The notes under the pieces were generated by a model, which did not search any database, was not told where the DNA came from, and saw nothing but the letters and a program-made list of their open reading frames with translations. From Zanthoxylum bungeanum (lineage: Eukaryota; Streptophyta; Magnoliopsida; Sapindales; Rutaceae), in assembly GCA_019454045.1 (NCBI GenBank), contig SKCR01035597.1, positions 17,366-81,365 of the forward strand: a stretch of DNA of 64,000 bases. The letters are read 5' to 3'. Within the stretch, counting starts at the first letter, position 1. Every line of letters starts with the position of its first letter. Below, piece after piece: positions 24,738 through 35,855 of this stretch. The position numbers and the translations under genes were made by a program.

Positions 24738-27560
24738 CTATTATCAAGCATGAAACTTTTAGGGTTTGAAATTGGGGATAATCAATTGAAGCGTGATTTG
24801 GTTTGGTTAAATTGGATGATTAAGTATGCTTGTATGTTGATGAATTGAATTGGGGATAATCAATTGATGAAATTGGATTGGATTCAATTTTCCCCAAATT
24901 TTGGGCATGACAAATTGGGGTAAAAATCAATTGAAGCATGATTTGGTTGAATTGATTGATTAAGTATGCTTAAATATTGTTGAATTAATGATTCATTAGA
25001 TCAATTTGAAGAAATTGTGTTTGGAACAAATTCCCCAATTTTTTTGTGTTGGCCTAAAGTGACAAATTGGGTAAACTTGATTTTGAGCATATTTTGTGAA
25101 ATTGGATGAATGAGAATGCTTAAAGTATGTTTAATTTAAGATTGATTGGATCAATTGTTGAAATTGTGTTTGGAACAAATTTCCCCAAATTGCTTATGTT
25201 GGCCGAAATTAAAGAACCCTAAATTTCTTGATGATTTTGTTTGTTTGATCATTGGATGACTTAAAACAAGTGGGTAATGTTGTTTTGAAGTTTAATTGGA
25301 TTGAATTTTGATTTGGAACATTTTTCCCAAATTAAAGTAGGCTTGGCCGAATTCAATTGGATATGAAATTCATTGTGTTTTTTTTCTATTTTGATTCATT
25401 GGATGAGTTTAATTGATTTGGGAAATGATGATTTTGGATTCAATTTGATTGAAACCGAATCGGATTGAAAAACCCCTAATTACCGAGACTTTAAGCATGT
25501 AAATTGGGTTTGATTTTGATAGAATTGTGTTGGACACTATTTGTATTAAAGTGCATGATTAATTAGGCTAATTGATGTTTTAGGAATGTTAATTGGGTGA
25601 TTAATTGTGTATTACACTTAGGTTAATTAATTATGGAATTTGAGATTTTATAGTTAATTATTTTGGCTTATTTTGGAAATTGGGCCTTATAGGTTGTAAT
25701 TGGGCTTTTGGGCTTGGTTGTACCAAGTTAGGTTTAGGCCAATTTGGTTGGATCCAATTGGGCCCAAAACCGCATCCAAAAAGTCCAATTATGACTTAAT
25801 GGACCTTAATTATTTAATTGGGCCTAATGGGCCAAAATTAATTTAAAGGCTTATGGGGTAACTCCTGGATTGGATTTTGGTTATTCGGTTTGACCCGAGT
25901 TGACCAAAAGTCCCACGCCTTATAGAAATTAATTAAAAGCCCATTGGACTTTAATTAAATAAACATTAGATGTTAATTGGGCTTGAGACCCAAAACGATT
26001 AAATTTGAAACTTAAGTCGTAAAAGGTTTATTAATAAAAGTGTAATTTTTAATTTGGAATTAAATAGTGAATTAGAATTAAATGCGTATTAAATTGGATT
26101 TAATAATGTAGTTTAATTTAATTCAAGAATTCGTACTTTGAGTACTTATTCGCCAAAAACGAGTTGACTCGAGCAAAAATCAAATCGTGTTTTGAACATT
26201 GGATGATCACTAATTATCAGATTAATTAATTGGATTAGATTGATTGATAACATGCTTGTATGAATACATGGTTGCGTTGCATGAATAATGTATATCGGAT
26301 GGATTAGTCGGGTGAGACAATTTTGGAAATTTTAATAAAATTTTTGATTTATTAATTGGACTGCGTGTCCAGCCTTATCACCTCTACACTCTTGTATTCT
26401 CTTCTCACCTATTCCCCTCAATGTAAATGAGGTTTCTTTAGAAGTGTAGTGTAACGGGTAGAAGAAATACATGTGCTAGCTTTGGAGAGAGAAAATGAGA
26501 GATTTGATCTAGGATCAATGTAAAGTATCCATCCGCATATCATTATTATTTATTTTCATATGCGCTTTATTATGTGTTTAGAATGCATGTTTTAGGGTGT
26601 ATGATGATGAGACCTTAACAAAGATAATAAATTGGTTGCCAATTTGCACGCGAAAAACCCTCGCCCAATATAAGCGTCTTTCCTTCCATTGAGTGATTCT
26701 CACTCAAGATCCGAGACTGGCATTGGGTTGTTGGCCAAAGTTAAGCCCTTTGTCCATCGAAGATGTGTTTGAATCACGAGAGTTTTGTTCCATATTGGTG
26801 TCATGTCCAAGTTGTGGTTTGTTGCCAAAGTCAAGACACTTCTTGTCCATCGACATTGATTACGAGCTTTCCATGGTCAATGGTCGCGTTTGACTGGGAT
26901 CACTAAGTTTGTTGTGCCAAAGCCAAGGCTTAGTTGATTCAGAGGAAATAGGTTAGGTAATACATTGGATGTATTGGCATATATAAGATATATGTTTCGG
27001 ACTTGGATGTCCCCCTACCGGATCTAGGAATTGGATTGGATCCAATTGATCTTAGAGATCTACCTAGTTAATTATCATACAATTTGTTGGCCAAAGTCAA
27101 GATGTTTGATATTTAACGGGATCCTAGCCCACTAGGAAACGCGGTTTCCCGAGTACTCGACAGAGGGTTAGAGGCTCGCCGAAATAGTGGGAGGCAAGAA
27201 TTGAATTTGCAATATTCGTTCAATACTCGCCGTACGCGCTCATTCAATTATTTCGTCGTTAGATTAAATGTTAGTTGGACTAATATTTAAATTGTTTTTT
27301 TAATTAACAGTTGGACTGTATTATAGTTGATTATATATAATTGGATTATATTAATCAATATATTGAATTAATTAATTTCAGTTTACAGTTGATTTTATAA
27401 TTGATTATAGTAATAAATGTAATTGAGGTTAATTAATTTGATTATATTTGATTATATAGTTGGACTATTATAATCATTATAATAAATAGTACCACAAATC
27501 GTTGATTAAATAGTTGGACTATTAGAATCAAAATATAAATGAAAAATTAGTGTTTAAGAC
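24738..27560 (+). other. C2 long non-coding leader with diverged repeats
   Basis: About 2.8 kb without recognisable protein. Between 24780 and 25450 a block of roughly 110-180 bp recurs three to four times with heavy divergence (GGATGATTAAGTATGCTT, TTGATTAAGTATGCTTAAA, GGATGAATGAGAATGCTT). From 26730 to 27100 a GCCAAAG motif recurs four times (26734, 26824, 26916, 27090), each near a TTGTTG. The region lies between the PBS and the first gag/protease-like codons. Confidence 0.6.
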
Positions 27561-28540
27561 ATAATCCTGGGAGAAAATGTATTTAAAAACGACTTTAATT
27601 TTCAAATTGGGAATAAATTTCAGGATGGTCCTGGAAAAATAATAAGTTTTTTATATGATAAAATAATATATTAAGCTTAAGCTTGGAGTTAAGCAATAAG
27701 TGGAACATAATATTTGGAATATTCATGTAATGAAAACTTTAGTGCTTAATCCGTAATACTTGTCATATAGACTCTTAATTTCTTTATCAGAACTAAGGAT
27801 TAAATTCTTAAAGTATGATATTGAAATTGAAGGATATTCAATAGATTAGATCTTATAAGTACTTTTAAAATTGCAATAAATAATTCTTGGAGAATTAATG
27901 ACTATTCTCAAGGAGACAAAGTCAAAGTTTGCAATTAGGCAAGTAGTGCAAGGCACACCTTACTTCAATATTCTAGAAACCCGAGGCTTGGCCAAAGGCG
28001 ATCGGAATATTGAAAATGACAAAAGGCAAAATCATTATTATCTTCTAGGAAGATAAAAGGACATATCCCAAGAAGGAATTGAAGACGAGCAATGCTCTGA
28101 CTTCAAAAATGATTGTCATAATTATGTTCACAACTAGTATTAAAATTAGATTTTAGATACTTAGAGTGGTACATAAAATAAATATATTGACGTTCAGAAT
28201 CTGTTTTGAACATGATATTGACATCATTAGAGATTTATCTGCGAATTGAAAACATGACGAAAGTCGCTGTTTTAACCGTAGATACCTAAGTTTAGGAACT
28301 ACCCTTAGGTTTGTACCTAAATTTGGAAACTGTTATAATGTAACTAGTTTGACTAGAAACATTATCTTCATATCGCGTATAACCCACTATGGGTGTACCT
28401 TTATATTCTAGAACACTAAAGTGTTTCATTATATAAAAATGATATTGAGATAAACACATTAGATGTGAATAACATAATTATATTTTGAATATAAATAAAA
28501 TCTCAAATATAAACATGACAATTAAATAGCTCAAATTGAT
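27561..28540 (+). pseudogene. C2 gag/protease remnant
   Basis: The sequence is poorly readable until about 28250. There a protease-to-pre-integrase stretch resembling copia ...ALxVxTxxLxLPxGL... (about 28265-28320) is followed by NI(I/F)SYRV-like codons, each broken by stops. Assignment depends on position and this single motif. Confidence 0.55.
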
Positions 28541-29165
28541 TTGATCAATTGAGAAACTTAATTGTGGCATAGTTGTCAGGGACACTATTAAACAAGACTC
28601 GTATATCCGCACTTTTGAAGAGCGAGTACCAGGACTAATTTGATTATATTCAAATAAAGTCTACGAATCTAGTTTATTAGGCAAAGCGCCTAAAACACTA
28701 TTTACTTGGTAAAAGTGTAAGTGCCACCGACCTGCTAGCCCTACTTCATAGTGAAGTAAGTGGGCCCATGTCTAGTTAGGCTAGATATGGATATGAATAT
28801 TTCGTGACCTTTACGGATGTGGCATCGCGTTATGGTTATGTGTTTCTAATGAAACACAAATCGGAAACTTTCAAGTTTCGACACGAAATACACAAACAGA
28901 TCGGCTAAATTATTAAGTCGTTACGGTAAGACCGTATGGAAAATACTTAACCAATAAGTTTCTAGTATACTTGAAAGAGTATAACATTCTTTCAATGAGG
29001 ACTCCTTCTGGAACACGTCAGTTTAACGGTGTGTCCGAACAGATTAACCGAATTTTATTAGACATGATAAGGTTAATCACGAGTCGCTCTGAGCTACCCA
29101 TTCCTCAACGGATAAGCTTTAAACCCAAAATGATATGTTCCAATTGTAGGTCATCCTAGGGATAC
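28541..29165 (+). pseudogene. C2 integrase
   Basis: The core domain is recognisable from codons for TDVASRYGYVFLMKHKSET (about 28815-28870). The segment GTRQFNGVSEQINRILLDM (29010-29065) covers the usual GTPQxNGVxERxNRTLLDM block that carries the catalytic Glu, here with several substitutions. Stops and frame changes occur throughout. The longest open piece is 62 codons (28971-29159). Confidence 0.8.
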
Positions 29166-30600
29166 CATAAGTATTGTACTTATACGCCTCACATGAGAAC
29201 GTTAGATTGTTGCTCACCATGCGTTTTTCCTAAGAGGAATACCGATATGCAGTGGTAAGTGGGGGGATAGTATAACTCGATGAAAATCGGAGTGATACTA
29301 TTCAAGGCATTGAATCCTAATGGAACACAAATGGTTCATCAAGGATGAAACTATTACTATTATCTTCGAATACACAAGAACCGCGTAAGTCGGAGAGAGT
29401 CAGAAAACAACCTGGGGTATGGGTTTCTGATCTAACCTCATAAAGATGTGAATCTTATTGAGGAATACCAACTGACTACGTATGAGGAAGTGATACAAGG
29501 TATCAACTCCCTAATTGGCAAAGTGCCATATAATCCGAAATGGATTCCATGTATATCAACCAGTTTGGATACTAGTTGATGTACCACAAGGCATTGTGCC
29601 TAATGGTACTTAAAAGTCTTCTAGGAAGACATACATGGATGGCAACATACCAATGTATAAAGCAAGGCTTTAACGGAAAGGTATATTATCAACATTGTGT
29701 TGATTACGATTCAACCTTTTACCTGTTGCCACGGTAAATCCATTGGATAATGCTTGTTATTCGATCCATGATTGGATTGAAGCAAGCATTAGGTTCTTTG
29801 AATTATCGTTTTGATATAATCATAATGGTGTACGATTTAATTCAAAACAAAAATAATTCTTGTGTATATAAGGAGTGTAGTGGGAGCGCACTGACAGTGG
29901 CTGTCCTATAAAATAATGATAATATGTCATTTCTTGGAAATGATATTCCCATAAAATAAAATATCGGCGAAAGCTTGGCTTCCGAAATACACTCCGTGGA
30001 ACTGTACATTAAAAAAAAATGTACAAGACCTGGTGTATCATACGCTTTGAGCATATGGATTCACAAACAGGCTAATCCGAGTGATAGTCACTGGATTGAT
30101 GTTAAGAACATCCGTTAGTATCTTAGAGAACTAATGATGCCATCTTAGTCTATGGAGAAAGAGAACTTGAAGTGACTGGAATCACTGTAGCAAGTTTCCT
30201 GTAACCGATAAAGACGACTAACACTCGCAAACGGTACTATACAGTTTGAATAACGGTACAGTGAGCGGGAAATCTTCCAAGCAAGATACTGTTACCGAAT
30301 AAACAAAAATACGGGTTAATTGCAGCAGCTGAAGCAGCAATTGAAGCCATCTGGGTCAATAACAAATCTATTTAGATTAGATATAGTTCTGTTAGCAGCT
30401 GAGCTAAGCGTCAACACAGGCTAAAGAATTATTGGTCTCATCAACGATCCAGATATATACTTCGATATTCATCTGATTTGTTCGGATCATACATCGTGGC
30501 GATGTGATGATCGAATAAATCGCATCAGACGAAAGCTTTTCTCAGCAGTTTGAGCCAACCGTACATAGTTCGGGTGTCAGAGACTCGAGTGACTGGCTAT
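29166..30600 (+). pseudogene. C2 reverse transcriptase and RNase H
   Basis: RT fragments include VDYDSTFYLLP (about 29698, corresponding to VDYxETFSPV) and GLKQALGSLNYRFD (about 29770-29815). An RNase H-region fragment with a KQANPSDSHWIDVKNI-like reading follows (about 30065-30112), then AAEAAIEAIWV-like codons (about 30325-30355). All are separated by frameshifts and stops. The purine tract GGGAGATT at 30611-30618 ends the interior. Confidence 0.78.
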
Positions 30601-31202
30601 AGGCCAAGATGGGAGATTGTTGGACAATTATGACCCATAGCGTCACTATTTGTACCGATCACGGTGTTGTTGTACAAATTAACTATGTGACAAAGGAGAT
30701 TGCACTCTTATATTTGTGATTAGATCACCTAGATATATAAATGATGAGAGGTCCATATGATTTTGTTCCTGGACCGAGAATGATTATGAGACAGTATCAG
30801 TCCACGAAGGATAAATCATTAAATATCCATAGTCAGAGTATTATCGAGATTGAACATCGATAAATACGTAAAAGACTAGTATTACACTTGTGCGCATTTG
30901 TGAGGGCACAACGGCATAGTTCTCATATATTTGGGTATAGGATACTCATGCAAGTGTAGTAGGAGGTTGTGTTTCACCGATGGTACGGGAAACAGCTTCG
31001 CTCTGGATAGACCCCCCGCGGAATCCCATTGGTAGTATGACTATGTGTGTCTATGGGTGTCTGCCATCAGGGTAGGTGTATTTGGTCTTAACTTGAGACT
31101 TGCACCGCTAATACATACGACAATCAATATACTTTAGTTGAGGTCGTCCAGGGCTTTAACCGGTTCTGTGTACGCCGATACTGGTATATTGGGAATCGTA
31201 GT

Positions 31203-33841
31203 TGTAGGCACTGCATTTTTACACATAAGTCCCTTAATGAGTCTCATTTTGGAGACACTACCTTTTAAGTCACGGAGGTCACGGAAAACGGACATCGGAA
31301 GGGAATTCAGAATAAACAAGGTTCACTGTTTTCGTTGGTGCTGCGTTCGTTACTTCGTTTCGAACGTAAGGCAGATTTCGGACGTTGGTGCCGCGTTCGA
31401 TTAGGCGTTCGAACGGTGTCGGTAATTCTGGTTTTGCTGCTAGCCTCACATTAAGCCCAATTCGCCCAACCTTGGCGCCCACGCCCAGCCCACTTAAAAC
31501 ACATATTTACACATGGTGAAATCAAAACAAATCTAAAAATCACATACCAAATTAAATAAAATACTTACACAAATTAAAGAAATTGCATGCCTAATTAAAA
31601 TCAATCAACAAACTAAATGCCTAATCCAAGCCAATCAAATATTCAACATGCCTAATCCAAGCCAATCAAATCCCTTGCTTTCCTTGTCCAACACCAAATC
31701 ATATCCCTTTTTAAATACACAAATCCCTTCCTCATCAAGCCTAACCCTTTGCCTATAAAAAGAACCATTCACCAACCTTCTCAAGGCTAGCTAGCTCATT
31801 CACACAAAAAGCCTCCTCTTTCCACTCTCTCTAGAGTTCACGCCCATTACAGAAAAAAAGAAGAAAAGAATCCCCAACCCTTTCCCCTAGCTCACATACA
31901 AAAACACAAAAACACACACAACAACCCTTCCCTCACCAACTTAACAAGAACAACACACAGCAGCCCCTAACCCTTGAACAGCCCCTTCACCTCACCGAAA
32001 AACACATCCCAAACAGCCTTAAAAACACGCATACAGCAGCCCTAAACAGACACATAAAACAGCCCCCGAACCACACATAACACCACCGAAAATAACACCC
32101 AAAACAATAGCCAAAAACATCCCAAAATAGTAACTAAAATACAGCAGCACAACGGTAGCAGCGGCAGCGAATCGGAGTCAAAATAACAGCAAAAGACGGA
32201 GGACGACGACCCAAAACAGTAAGACAACGAACGAGAGCAGTGAACCAGTGAACCGGAAGAGTTGCGGAGCTTTACCCCTTCCGATCTTCGTGAAACGCGA
32301 GTCCGAGAGACGACTTAAAAGGTTAGACCTGAGGGCACTTTTTCTTTAGTTTATATTCGTTTCTTTTATGATTGAATTCTATTCGCATGAAAGTCGTTTA
32401 TGGATGCATGTTGTGGCTTGAATGAAATGGAAGAGTGTCGTCTCTTGTGGTATATAGGATGGAAACCCAGACGTAAATTCCGTAGCCGAATCCGAATGGA
32501 CGGTAGTGTGGTCTGTACTTGGGACACAACTCCACGTACCACTTGAGTAAACGGCACCTTCTCTTGTTTTGTGTTGCTTTGGTTTATTTAATTCTTGTTA
32601 TTTAAATTCTGCATGTTGTCTATTCCCGTATGATACGATCGAGTGCATGGGCTTAGTAAGTGCGATGTGAGATCCCCTATGGGGAGGGGCTAAAGCCCTT
32701 TACCACGAGGCTTTGCCGCGCCGGTTGATGTGTGTTTGGTTGGATACAAGATACGTTCAATCAGGCACACTATGTTTAATATTATTTCTTTTCATTCTAT
32801 GTATGCATGATTCAGTCGAGCGCATGGGCTTAGTATGTTGGTCTAAAGGTCCTCTCTTTGAGAGATCAAGAGCCCCAAAAGGCCACCTTTACGGCAATAC
32901 TTCGCCGCGCCCCCTTTATATTTGTTGTATTGTGTCTCATTTCATGCATCAGGTATGTTCCCGTTCGAACGCGTTTACGAATGCAACTCTAACGCGCATG
33001 CATTTTGCCTTATCATGCATCAGGTCTCATCTCTGTTCGAACGCGTTCACGAACGCCACACGAACGTGAGTGTTCTGTTTCATTTCCGTTCGCACGCGTT
33101 AACAAACGCCACACGAACGTGAGTATTCTGTTTCTTTTACGTTCGAACGCGTTCACAAATGCCACACGAACGTGAGCATTCTGTTTCATTTCCGTTCGAA
33201 CGCGTTTACAAATGCTACTCGAACGAGAACCTTCTGTTTAACGTTCGAACGCGTCTACGAACGCTTCACGAACGCACACGGTAAACAGATCCTCTTGCAT
33301 CACATTATGACATGTCCATCTTAGCATATGGTTACCTCTTTGTACGCCATGCATTTGTATTACCTCTCTAGTTGTCTGTGCCTACAATGTTGTTTATCGT
33401 CATTTTGATTTCCTTTACATTACATGCAAATGTTACCATGGCTGTTTGTGTTTATACTTACATGAATGATTGAATTCTTATGACGTTATGTGCTTGTTGT
33501 TGCAAAGGCCTACTTTTGAGCATGTGAATTGGGCAATAAGGTTTGGTTTCATGTATGTTAGATGTAAACTATACTTTCAAGCATGTGAATTTAGGATTGT
33601 GTTGCACTTGGAAATATATGTCATAGGCTTGGTTGGATTATTGCATAAATCTTTACATTACAAGTTGCATAAGTAAGGGACCATTCTGAACCCAATGGTT
33701 TGAGGTCTTCCCTTGCGAGGGGTGAGTGCGGCCTTAAATCTTTGTCCCGGTTCACACCGGGTGGCGACTCCATGTTATTTCGTAATTCCCAACTAGTGCC
33801 GCGAGCCTAGAAACGGCGTCGCCCAGGTCCTGTTGTCTACA
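31203..33841 (+). mobile_element. Solo LTR inside C2 3' LTR
   Basis: The block is 2639 bp, starts TGTAGGCACTGC and ends GTTGTCTACA, and is flanked by perfect GTAGT duplications (31198-31202 and 33842-33846). The 5' LTR of C2 has an uninterrupted site. No gag-pol motif or internal LTR pair is present, so it is a solo LTR left by intra-element recombination. TGTAG...CTACA ends point to a gypsy lineage, but the exact one is not clear to me. Strand is assigned by convention only. Confidence 0.85.
32959..33290 (+). repeat. 53-bp minisatellite in the solo LTR
   Basis: Six units start with GTTCGAACGCGTT-like sequence (32963, 33035, 33088, 33141, 33194, 33242). The core ACGAACGCCACACGAACGTG is followed by TTCTGTTTC in most. 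The central spacing is 53 bp and the first interval is longer (about 72 bp). GTTCGAAC is itself palindromic. Confidence 0.85.
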
Positions 33842-35411
33842 GTAGTGTGTTGGGTGTGATGTCAAGATGGAAGTATCACTCCAGTCATAGTGGAGATGAT
33901 GGTCACGTAGGATACATAACTCGTTCTCGTAAATGCTCGAGCTATCGGGATATTATGACTAGGTCATGTATATCCGATTGTAGAGACTAGTTACTAGACA
34001 TCCGATATGTGCTTCGTACGGGGCAGACACAATTCCAGCCCCAGGCCTTGCACGTGACAATCCGATACTGGACAGAAATACGCAATACTTCGGTATACTA
34101 CGCTTGATATAGATCACATATTCCTATAAGGATATTTTCGGAGAATTGGGTAGGCATGACGCTTTGCTAGAAGCCAACCTTGTCTTATAAATCGGCATAA
34201 ACGTAGTACGAGGTACTTACGTGTTCGGATAGTCCGACGACCGCATTTACTGCCAACATATCCGGGGATCTCATGGGTCGCTTCCCAAAGATTCACCGAT
34301 GACGTATGACTCGCACTTTAAATAATCTGGGATTAATTAGAAGAGAGAGAAAATTAATCTGGGATTAATTACGGAGATATTTTATCTGGGATAAAATATT
34401 AATTAAAGAGAGAACGATTAATTTGGAATTAATCGATGAAATAATATATTCGATATATTATACGAAATTGGATTTCGACGCGGAATTAAAATTAGATTTT
34501 AATTCGGACGAACGAATTAATTTAGAATTAATTCATTAGCGATGTGAATAGTGATTTCGCTAGGCGTAATCTTTTAATTATGACGCGACGGAAAATTTGT
34601 TAATTCAGAATTAGCGAACCCGAGCCCGAGAGTGGTTGCGAGCGCATTCGCATTTCGAATTCGAGTGCGGCACGCAAGTCACATCAAGCGTCAAATCGCT
34701 TGTCGCATCAATTGTCAAATCACATGTCACTTTGAGTGATGTGACATGACATGTTGTCACTTTAATAAAGTGACTTGATGTGAAAAGTAAAAGTGATGGG
34801 TAAAAGGTGAAAAGCATTTATTGATTTTTTGCTTTTTGACTTTTTGGAATAAAGAAAATGTTTGATATCTATATTTATTTGTTTTTGGAAAATAAATAAA
34901 AAGATATATGTATTACTTTTTCTCTTCCCTCCTATATTTTTTCGTTTTCTCTCTCCTGGAAGCAAGGGTTCACGTTTTTGTGAACAAAATATTTCCCTCT
35001 CATTTTTCTCTTCTTCCTCACACGGCTTGGAGCCGATTCTTCTCTCCATTTTCTGGTTTTGGCCGAATCAGTCAGAAGCAATGAAGAAGAAGAAGTGCTA
35101 GCACACACCATGGGTCAATACAAGGTGATAGGGTAGTGAACACATGAGCATGGAAAGCTTGAAGCTTGGAGCTTCAATGGAGTCTTTCATGGCCGAATCT
35201 TGGAGACACAAAGACACTCAAAACCGACCAACCTACTGCTCTTGGAAGGCTTGGCCGAATGCTCCTTCATGGTGGGAGAGGCTTGTTTTGTTTGATGCAT
35301 CAAATCCATTCAATGTGAGTATGTATTCCGCCTTATTACTTTGATGTATTCATGCGAATTTTATGCTTGATTTGTTGATCTTGGGACCTATTATAGAAAC
35401 TCAACACCACC

Positions 35412-35855
35412 CCCAATGATACAAAATCCACTCAACACACATATCTCATTCACAATATTCATTCAGCCATTTCCCTAGCTCACTCATTCATTAACAACAC
35501 AACATAACAACATAACATCGAAGCCACAACCTCCTAGGATTCATCCAAACAACGAAATTTTTTTAGATTTGTACACTTTAACAAATGACACCCAAACTCA
35601 TGCTAATAGGTTCCTTAATGCATATATAATCATTTAAGTCCACTAATTACATGCAAAACATGCCATAACCACTCTAAGTTTCATGATTTTGAAAATGATC
35701 ATCTAGATTTATGCTTATAGTTTGCCAAATAACCATAAAAAAGAAGAAGAATACTTGCTAGGAGGGTGATTGGGCTTGAAAATGTGAAGATATTTCTCTA
35801 AATGATCAAGAAATTTGGCCAAGAAAAATGGTTGATAATGGCATGGAAGAGAGGA
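35412..35855 (-). repeat. G2 LTR, segment 2
   Basis: Continues segment 1 after the C2 target site. From about 35440 to 35855 it is closely related to 42128-42536, from CATTCACAATATTCATTC to GGAAGAGAGGA. It stops abruptly at CTCCCAC, where C3 interior sequence begins. Confidence 0.65.

Larger units (their letters stand above)
30618..35406 (+). repeat. C2 3' LTR, split by a solo LTR
   Basis: The LTR proper is 30618-31202 plus 33847-35406, about 2.15 kb, colinear with 22583-24724. The break lies at ATCGTAGT. It ends GAAACTCAACA and is followed by CCACC. Confidence 0.92.
22578..35411 (+). mobile_element. C2: Ty1/copia element with perfect TSD
   Basis: LTRs at 22583-24724 and 30618-35406 start TGTTGGACAATT and end GAAACTCAACA. 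CCACC lies directly before the first (22578-22582) and after the second (35407-35411). A PBS follows the 5' LTR and the purine tract GGGAGATT precedes the 3' LTR. Apart from a nested solo LTR the two LTRs are very alike (roughly 96-97% over the first 180 bases by eye). The polyprotein between them is shattered by stops in every segment I could recognise. Confidence 0.93.

Noticed and set aside
31138..31482. Overlapping short ORFs at a C2/solo-LTR junction
   Set aside because: They cross the insertion boundary at 31203 and cannot be an ancestral gene.
32713..33122. 118- and 66-codon frames in the solo LTR
   Set aside because: They run through the 53-bp minisatellite and reflect its composition.
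32959..33290. CRISPR-like array of spaced repeats
   Set aside because: Spacers are not unique: whole 53-bp units are alike, and this is plant DNA; it is a minisatellite.
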